From: Bacillota bacterium
GTDB taxonomy: Bacteria; Bacillota; Clostridia; Lachnospirales; Anaerotignaceae
DNA: 10,845 bases
Reading direction: 5' to 3'
Assembly (NCBI GenBank): GCA_023413275.1
Contig: JAEZPX010000008.1
Location: 1-10,845 of the forward strand
The notes under the pieces are model-generated. The model had not been told where the DNA came from and searched no databases. It saw only the letters and a program-made list of their open reading frames with translations. Made by a program: the position numbers and the translations under genes. This document shows positions 6,279 to 10,845 of the stretch, piece after piece (position 1 is the first letter of the stretch; each line of letters starts with the position of its first letter).

Positions 6279-8393
6279 ATGAAAGTATTTACAAAGAGTA
6301 TTGCAAGAAAAATGATTTTAGCGACGGTTGTACCTTTAGTTATCTTATTTTTTATTTTAATTGTAGTGGTATCCGGTCATGTGAAAAAAAGTATTAATGT
6401 ACAATCGAATGAGGTGATTAAAACAACCTCCAATAGTGCTGCATGGCAAATTAATCAATATTTGGCTAAATATTTGTCATTGGTTGAGACAGGTTCAAAA
6501 GATTCTTTATTTCGAGATATTATGGTGAAGGTCACACCAGAAATAAATATAAAGGAACTTCCGGAATTTCAGAGTGTTTTTAATGAATTAAAAGAAATGG
6601 CCAAGATTGATTCCACAAATATACAGTCAGTTTGGATGGCAGATCTTGATTCTAGTCAGCTTATTATGTCAGATGGATATGTGTCTCAATTGAATGGAGA
6701 TTGGGAGATTACACAACGACCTTGGTATATCAAAATGATGGAGAAAAAAGGATTAGCCATTTCTGAGCCTTATGTTGATGCCAGTACAAAAAAATTGGTG
6801 GTAACAATAGCAATTCCAGTTTATAACAATGGACAAATGGTAGGTGCTTTTGGTATTGACATGGCTCTTGATCAGGTGTCTGTAATATTGAGCAGTTTAA
6901 AATTAGGAGATACTGGTTATTTCTGCTTCGTTACAGAAACCAACACTATAATCTATCATCCCAATGATGATTATGTAATGAAAAATATTGATGAACTTCC
7001 AGTTTCTGATGAAGCAAAAAATTTTGTGAAAAATGTATCTACCAGTGTTGTACAATATGAAGTTGATGGAAAAACTCTTTCAGGGTTTACTTCTGCAGTA
7101 GGCACAACGGGATGGAGAGTTATTTCGACGATGCCACAAAAAGAGGTTGATATACCTTACGTTGAAGTGCGTACAATTTTATATAGCATCATTTCAGCGA
7201 TCATGTTGATTCTTTGTGCTATTATTTATTTTACAGCAAAGAAAATGATAAGTCCTTTACGTAAGCTGGTTGCTGCGTCAGACAGAATTGCAGCTGGGGA
7301 CCTTGATGTTGAAATAGATATTAACACCCATGATGAAACCGCGTTCTTAGCTGAATCTTTTGATAAAACTGTCGTTCGCTTAAAGGGATATATCGCTTAT
7401 ATAGATGAAATTTCTGAATTATTGCGACAGCTTGGTACAGGTAATTTTAACCTTGAGTTTAAGCAAAGCTATGAGGGTGAATTTGCAGTTATTAAAGATG
7501 CTTTGGTTTCCACTACAGAAATGATTCGAGAAACATTGATTCAGATTAACTTGGCTGCAGAGCAGGTTGCTTCTGGCTCCGATCAAGTATCCAGTGGAGC
7601 TCAGGCTCTTTCTCAGGGTGCAACAGAACAAGCAAGCTCAATTGAAGAATTGTCTGCAACTATGAATGATATTTCTAATCAGATCGTTCAGACTGCAGAA
7701 AATGCAACAAAGGCAAAAGCAATTGCGATGGAAGCATCAAATGCTACAACCTATGGTCAAGAGCAAATGAAGCACATGGTCGAGGCGATGGAAGATATTA
7801 GCCGTACTTCCAATGAGATTGGAAAGATTATTAAGAATATTGATGATATTGCGTTCCAAACAAATATCCTTGCATTGAATGCTGCAGTTGAGGCTGCTCG
7901 AGCAGGAAGTGCAGGAAAAGGTTTTGCAGTGGTTGCTGATGAAGTTCGTAATCTTGCTAGTAAATCTGCTGAAAGTGCAAAGAATACAGCTACTTTAATC
8001 GAAGGTTCTTTAAAAGCTATTGAAAAAGGAACAAAGATTGTAAATGGAACAGCAAAATCGCTGGAAGATATTGTTCAGGGCTCCGAACAGTCAACAAGGA
8101 TTATCCAATTTATTGCTGATGCTAGCAATGAGCAGGCTCAGGCAATCAATCAGGTTAATCTTGGTGTAGAGCAAATTTCTGCGGTTGTACAAACCAATAG
8201 TGCAACAGCTGAGGAGGAAGCAGCGGCAAGTGAAGAGCTGTCTGCACAAGCCCAGTTATTAAAAGAGCTTATGTCAAGATTTGTATTAGATGAAAATGGC
8301 TCTGGAAAGAGCAGTTATTCAAATTATTCTAATACCAAGAGCGTAGAGGAATTTGATTTCAATGGCGATAATGACGATGAATTCAAATATTGA
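6279..8393 (+). CDS. Methyl-accepting chemotaxis protein with dCache sensor (probable amino-acid receptor)
   Basis: Membrane chemoreceptor that signals to CheA/CheW. ATG 6279 has AGAGGTG five bases upstream; 704 residues. TM1 about 12-33; extracellular dCache domain about 35-290; TM2 about 300-320; HAMP about 320-375, with a second HAMP-like stretch (LGTGNFNLEF, 385-394); then the long helical signalling domain, whose hairpin tip (about 525-565) has the near-invariant FQTNILALNAAVEAARAG. The Cache domain has Arg147, Trp149 and Tyr150 (QRPWY), Tyr165 and Asp167 (EPYVD), and Asp194 (FGIDMAL). From memory these match the amino-acid-binding residues Arg126, Trp128, Tyr129, Tyr144, Asp146 and Asp173 of Pseudomonas PctA at a constant offset of 21; the aromatic PctA Tyr121 would be Trp142. 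The tail after about 670 is Ser/Asn-rich, then acidic, with no NWETF-type CheR-binding pentapeptide. No che genes are nearby. Confidence 0.95.
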   Translation: MKVFTKSIARKMILATVVPLVILFFILIVVVSGHVKKSINVQSNEVIKTTSNSAAWQINQYLAKYLSLVETGSKDSLFRDIMVKVTPEINIKELPEFQSVFNELKEMAKIDSTNIQSVWMADLDSSQLIMSDGYVSQLNGDWEITQRPWYIKMMEKKGLAISEPYVDASTKKLVVTIAIPVYNNGQMVGAFGIDMALDQVSVILSSLKLGDTGYFCFVTETNTIIYHPNDDYVMKNIDELPVSDEAKNFVKNVSTSVVQYEVDGKTLSGFTSAVGTTGWRVISTMPQKEVDIPYVEVRTILYSIISAIMLILCAIIYFTAKKMISPLRKLVAASDRIAAGDLDVEIDINTHDETAFLAESFDKTVVRLKGYIAYIDEISELLRQLGTGNFNLEFKQSYEGEFAVIKDALVSTTEMIRETLIQINLAAEQVASGSDQVSSGAQALSQGATEQASSIEELSATMNDISNQIVQTAENATKAKAIAMEASNATTYGQEQMKHMVEAMEDISRTSNEIGKIIKNIDDIAFQTNILALNAAVEAARAGSAGKGFAVVADEVRNLASKSAESAKNTATLIEGSLKAIEKGTKIVNGTAKSLEDIVQGSEQSTRIIQFIADASNEQAQAINQVNLGVEQISAVVQTNSATAEEEAAASEELSAQAQLLKELMSRFVLDENGSGKSSYSNYSNTKSVEEFDFNGDNDDEFKY

Positions 8394-8463
8394 TTACTCT
8401 TGATTGAAAAACTGTAGTTGAAATTTAAACAAACTACGACTTAAAACTATGTACATACTTATG

Positions 8464-8500
8464 GTATCATTGAAGACTTCACTAGGGAGAATAATGATAC
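8464..8500 (+). repeat. Inverted repeat just before the chemoreceptor terminator
   Basis: GTATCATT (8464-8471) and AATGATAC (8493-8500) are perfect 8-bp complementary arms. Between them lies the small palindrome TGAAG-A-CTTCA (8471-8481). The ATCATT of the left arm could also pair with AATGAT inside the terminator (8520-8525), so two mutually exclusive folds are possible. Confidence 0.5.
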
Positions 8501-8505
8501 ATGTT

Positions 8506-8537
8506 AACCCCCAAATCATAATGATTTGGGGGTTTTT
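8506..8537 (+). terminator. Strong Rho-independent terminator after the chemoreceptor
   Basis: AACCCCCAAATCAT (8506-8519), a central A, then ATGATTTGGGGGTT (8521-8534): a 14-bp perfect inverted repeat ending in TTTTT. It is the most stable hairpin in the window and lies 113 bases after the chemoreceptor stop. Confidence 0.95.
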
Positions 8538-8789
8538 CGTACCTTAGCTTCAAAACCATCAGCTCTGCTAGTGAAATGAAATGCTGATAGCAGTAGAAAA
8601 CCCCATTTAAGATAAAGCAGTAGCCAGTGAATAGGAAGCGGTTGGCAAACCGTTCAAAGCATCTTTTAATGTATAAAACTCTAGTAGGGCTGGTTGAGAT
8701 GATGTAGAGCTTTAATGAAGAAAAACTACAAAGATGGCGAGATTAGAGTATCTGCCATATTGAAAAATTACTATTCATCAAACCAAGCC
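8538..8789. other. Spacer without a recognised gene
   Basis: About 250 bases between the terminator and the next promoter. A small hairpin, GCGGTT-GGCA-AACCGT, lies near 8639-8654. On the minus strand a frame is open from 8742 down to the stop at 8482-8484 (86 codons, contents such as CFERFANRFLFTG), but it has no start codon with a ribosome binding site, runs through the terminator and matches nothing I know. It could be an old gene remnant or chance. Confidence 0.35.
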
Positions 8790-8818
8790 TTAAATCCTAA
8801 GGGTTTTTATGTTACAAT
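8790..8818 (+). promoter_or_regulatory. Promoter of the Nim/PNPOx-like gene, with flanking inverted repeat
   Basis: TTAAAT (8790-8795), 17-base spacer, TACAAT (8813-8818) preceded by TGT, an extended -10. GGGTTTT (8801-8807) and AAAACCC (8825-8831) form a 7-bp inverted repeat centred on the -10, as expected for a repressor site. A weak hairpin CCTTA-AATCC-TAAGG followed by GTTTTT overlaps the promoter and might end upstream transcripts. Confidence 0.55.
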
Positions 8819-8851
8819 AAAAATAAAACCCAAAGTTAAGGAGAGAATTTT

Positions 8852-9325
8852 ATGCAATATCGAATGAAGACACATCCGTTATCTGAGGAACAAATAATCA
8901 AATTGCTGGAGCGCTCACAAACCGGGAGCTTAGCAACATTAAATCCCGATGGAACGCCATATGTGACCCCCATACATTTTGTTTACCACAACAATAAAAT
9001 TTATGCCCATGGACTTCCGAAAGGAAAGAAGCTAGATAATATTAGCCATGACAAACGAGTCGGATTTACTGTTTATGAAATGGATAAATTATTGCTAGAC
9101 CCCAATGAAAAACCTTGTGACACAAATACGAAATATGAGAGTATTATTCTTTCCGGAAATGCAAAGCTCGTGGAGGATATTCAAATGAAAGAAGATATTT
9201 TGAAAAAAGTGGTGGAGAAATACACTCCTCATTTAGCAGGTAAGGAACTTCCGGCTCCAATGGTTAAAGGTACGGCAGTTATACAAATTGATATAATAGA
9301 AATGACCGGAAAATTCTATTCATAA
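8852..9325 (+). CDS. Pyridoxamine 5'-phosphate oxidase-like flavoprotein (Nim-related family)
   Basis: Small cytosolic split-barrel protein of the PNPOx-like/NimA-like family, expected to bind FMN as a dimer. ATG 8852 has AAGGAG (8838-8843) eight bases upstream; 157 residues is typical. The pattern fits the family: a helix with the strand GSLATLNPDGTPYVTPIHF (25-43), then NNKIYAHGLPKGKKLDNI (47-64) where His53 and the GxKLD-like loop match the conserved H-G-x(3)-G-x-KLD region, then VGFTVYEM (70-77) and ESIILSGNAKLVED (96-109). Members include 5-nitroimidazole reductases (Nim), heme-degrading relatives and many uncharacterised oxidoreductases. The substrate cannot be told from sequence, and this is not evidence of drug resistance. 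No terminator follows, so read-through into the photoproduct lyase gene 87 bases downstream is possible. Confidence 0.85.
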   Translation: MQYRMKTHPLSEEQIIKLLERSQTGSLATLNPDGTPYVTPIHFVYHNNKIYAHGLPKGKKLDNISHDKRVGFTVYEMDKLLLDPNEKPCDTNTKYESIILSGNAKLVEDIQMKEDILKKVVEKYTPHLAGKELPAPMVKGTAVIQIDIIEMTGKFYS

Positions 9326-9361
9326 AATGAAATATAAGTTTGAATTTATGCTCTCTTGACG

Positions 9362-9390
9362 GAATATTTTTTATTACTTACGGTAAACTA
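9362..9390 (+). promoter_or_regulatory. Possible sigma-G (forespore) promoter of the photoproduct lyase gene
   Basis: GAATA (9362-9366), 17-base spacer, TAAACTA (9384-9390). This fits the sigma-G -35 consensus GHATR fully and its -10 consensus CATWHTA at five of seven positions, using the consensus as remembered. TTGACG (9356-9361) also occurs but without a good sigma-A -10 at 17 bases. ACGGT (9380s) and ACCGT (9390s) form a small inverted repeat just before the ribosome binding site. Confidence 0.35.
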
Positions 9391-9412
9391 TAACCGTTAG
9401 GAGGTGGTCTGC

Positions 9413-10414
9413 ATGGATATGGTTTTTGATGCGGTATATTATGAGCCGAGCGTTCTAGATTATCAACTTGGACAAATGTTAAAGCACAAATATGCAAATT
9501 TGCCATGGATAGAGATAGAGAATCATAACCGTATAATGGAAATGACATCAGCAGAGAACCGTGACTTTCCAAAATTAAAAAATCATTTGATAATTGGAAT
9601 TAGAAAAACTCACCGGTATGTGCCCAATCACAAGGTTTCTGACTGGCTTGTTCCCTATACATCCTCTGGGTGCAGGGCTATGTGCCTATATTGTTATCTT
9701 GTATGTAATTATAATAAATGTGCGTATCTACGACTTTTTGTAAATCGTGAGCAAATGTTGGACAGGCTTCTAAAAAAGGATGTAACAGCTATCGTGCCCC
9801 AAACCTTTGAGATAGGCAGCAACAGTGATTTGTTGTTAGAAAACACAATAACGGATAATTTGCTTTATACCATTGAGCGTTTTGGGCGAGAGGGTCGGGG
9901 TAAACTGACGTTTCCCTCGAAATTTGATATGGTTCAACCATTGCTAGGTCTTGATCACCGCCAAAAGACAATCTTTCGCATGAGCATGAATCCACAGGAA
10001 ATCATAAAACAAGTGGAGTTGGGAACTTCCTCTCTGTCTGCAAGAATTCGTGCACTGAACGATATGGCCGAGGCTGGTTATCCTGTGGGCATGTTGATTG
10101 CCCCTGTGATACTTCTTCCCAATTGGAAGCAGCTCTACGGCGAACTGATAGACCGTCTGGCAGATGAATTGAGCCCAAAGGTATTACAAAATGGTTTTAT
10201 TGAAATCATTTTAATGACTTACAGTTTCGTACAAAATGCTATCAACACTGATGCTTTTCCCAATGCGGTACAGCTTTATGATCGGGAAATCATGACTGGA
10301 CGAGGGAGAGGTAAATATTGTTATCGTAATGATATTCGTGGAGAGGCAGAATGCTTTTTACGTGAAAAGATAACACAAAGATTAGGAACTATGCCAATAC
10401 TGTATATCTCATAA
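9413..10414 (+). CDS. splB: Spore photoproduct lyase, radical SAM family, with Ser at the H-donor Cys position
   Basis: Repairs the UV-induced spore photoproduct (5-thyminyl-5,6-dihydrothymine) in spore DNA during germination, using a [4Fe-4S] cluster and S-adenosylmethionine. ATG 9413 has AGGAGGTG (9399-9406) six bases upstream; 333 residues against 342 in B. subtilis SplB. Similar along its whole length: YYEPSVLDYQLGQ, ENHNRI, LIIGIRKT, the cluster motif CRAMCLYC (Cys87, Cys91, Cys94) with Tyr93 and Tyr95, KLTFPSKFD, FRMSMNP, ELGTSSLSARI, AGYPVGMLIAPV and a C-terminal GKYCYRND. Oddity: the B. subtilis segment FEASCTSDIVG, which carries H-donor Cys141, reads FEIGSNSDLLL here, so Ser136 replaces that Cys. 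Extra cysteines at 98 and 103 lie just after the cluster. No splA precedes it. The overall family call is firm; the exact chemistry is not. Confidence 0.9.
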   Translation: MDMVFDAVYYEPSVLDYQLGQMLKHKYANLPWIEIENHNRIMEMTSAENRDFPKLKNHLIIGIRKTHRYVPNHKVSDWLVPYTSSGCRAMCLYCYLVCNYNKCAYLRLFVNREQMLDRLLKKDVTAIVPQTFEIGSNSDLLLENTITDNLLYTIERFGREGRGKLTFPSKFDMVQPLLGLDHRQKTIFRMSMNPQEIIKQVELGTSSLSARIRALNDMAEAGYPVGMLIAPVILLPNWKQLYGELIDRLADELSPKVLQNGFIEIILMTYSFVQNAINTDAFPNAVQLYDREIMTGRGRGKYCYRNDIRGEAECFLREKITQRLGTMPILYIS

Positions 10415-10528
10415 TAATTTTGTGATAATTCAATGGAATTTTGCTTATACTGAAACGTGCTTATTAGGATACAGAATTTGGATTCATCTAACACGAAATA
10501 CACTGAATGATTATTTTAAATGAAAAAT

Positions 10529-10570
10529 AAAAGAGTCTTGCTTCTAACTTAGAATAAAGGCTCTTTTTTT
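10529..10570 (+). terminator. Rho-independent terminator after splB
   Basis: AAAAGAGTCTT (10529-10539) pairs with AAGGCTCTTTT (10557-10567) with one G-T pair; the loop contains a smaller TTCTA/TAGAA hairpin. A run of seven T ends it. It lies 115 bases after the splB stop. Confidence 0.85.
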
Positions 10571-10667
10571 ATTTATACACATGTAAATGAGATTGTAAAT
10601 AGTTGGCTTATCAAAAATGTCTTTATGTTAAAGAGCCTGAGGAGAAATAGTTCATGGCAAAAACGCT

Positions 10668-10695
10668 TTGTATTTTATTGAAAATGGTGTATAAT
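10668..10695 (+). promoter_or_regulatory. Promoter of the peroxiredoxin gene
   Basis: TTGTAT (10668-10673), 16-base spacer, perfect TATAAT (10690-10695), 38 bases ahead of the ATG. A possible PerR box covers the -10. Confidence 0.6.
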
Positions 10696-10703
10696 TTTCA
10701 TAA
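10689..10703 (+). promoter_or_regulatory. Possible PerR box
   Basis: GTATAAT-T-TTCATAA matches the remembered PerR consensus TTATAAT-N-ATTATAA at 11 of 14 defined positions. It overlaps the -10, where a repressor would block transcription, and precedes a peroxide-detoxifying gene, a typical PerR target. In DNA this AT-rich, chance is a real alternative. Confidence 0.35.
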
Positions 10704-10732
10704 ATAAACATTATTTTACAAGGAGGAATTAT

Positions 10733-10845
10733 ATGAAAATATCACTTCGAGATAAGTTTCCGGAAATAACAGTACAAACAACAAAAGGAACCATACACTT
10801 ACCAAATGACTATCAAGGAAAGTGGTTTGTATTATTTAGTCATCC
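10733..10845 (+). CDS. Peroxiredoxin (AhpC/TSA, probably Prx6-type), N-terminal part
   Basis: Thiol peroxidase that reduces hydrogen peroxide and organic hydroperoxides in the cytosol. AAGGAGG (10720-10726) lies six bases before ATG 10733. Only 37 full codons are in the window. They read MKISLRDKFPEITVQTTKG, then IHLPNDYQGKWFVLFSHP, the last residue being certain from CC alone. This is the usual peroxiredoxin opening: FPxxxVxTTxG, a short helix, and the first core strand W-F-V-L-F-S-H-P. The next residues in the family carry the peroxidatic Cys in a PVCTTE-type motif, just beyond the window, so activity cannot be checked. SHP rather than FYP favours the Prx6 (often 1-Cys) group. It has its own promoter and a possible PerR box. 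Confidence 0.88.
   Translation, partial: MKISLRDKFPEITVQTTKGTIHLPNDYQGKWFVLFSH

Noticed and set aside
8630..8680. Signal recognition particle RNA-like GGAAGC segment
   Set aside because: The conserved domain IV loop (GGTCAGG ... GGAAGGAAGCAGC) is not present; only a short hairpin is seen.
8485..8742. 86-codon open frame on the minus strand
   Set aside because: No plausible start, runs through the strong terminator, no recognised motif; not called as a gene.
10654..10707. 17-codon frame MAKTLCILLKMVYNFHK with GAGGAG upstream
   Set aside because: It overlaps the peroxiredoxin promoter and possible PerR box and shows no family resemblance; spacing of the ribosome binding site is long.

Overview
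The window looks like chromosomal DNA of an AT-rich, anaerobic, spore-forming Gram-positive bacterium of the class Clostridia. The grounds are strong AGGAGG-type ribosome binding sites, TGnTAtAAT extended -10 promoters, U-tailed terminators, a spore photoproduct lyase, a SARP/BTAD-type regulator and a two-Cache chemoreceptor. No species can be named from this sequence. No tRNA, rRNA, CRISPR array, insertion sequence or phage gene was seen.

All eight genes run on the + strand and look mostly monocistronic. Left part: the end of a DUF4397-type protein (2-421), then coaBC for coenzyme A synthesis (515-1711) with a clear terminator. Middle: about 1 kb without a convincing gene but with a good sigma-A promoter and a cluster of hairpins, then an isolated pilT-like retraction ATPase (2755-3828) and a winged-helix/BTAD regulator with a C-terminal GGDEF-like domain that has lost its signature (4091-5302). 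A second spacer of nearly 1 kb follows. It holds a short promoter-terminator unit, nested inverted repeats, a 17-bp palindrome and a 57-codon cysteine-bearing open frame without a start. It ends at a dCache chemoreceptor (6279-8393) that keeps residues of the amino-acid-binding motif. Right part: a Nim/PNPOx-like flavoprotein (8852-9325), a spore photoproduct lyase with Ser in place of the expected H-donor Cys (9413-10414), and the start of a peroxiredoxin (10733 to the end) with a possible PerR box over its -10.

The genes do not form one pathway. Two loose themes are visible: surface motility and sensing (pilT-like ATPase, chemoreceptor, possibly the regulator), and stress or spore protection (flavoprotein, photoproduct lyase, peroxiredoxin). 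The most interesting leads are the Cys-to-Ser change in the lyase, the degenerate GGDEF-like domain on the regulator, the predicted amino-acid receptor, and the structured long leaders ahead of the pilT-like and chemoreceptor genes.
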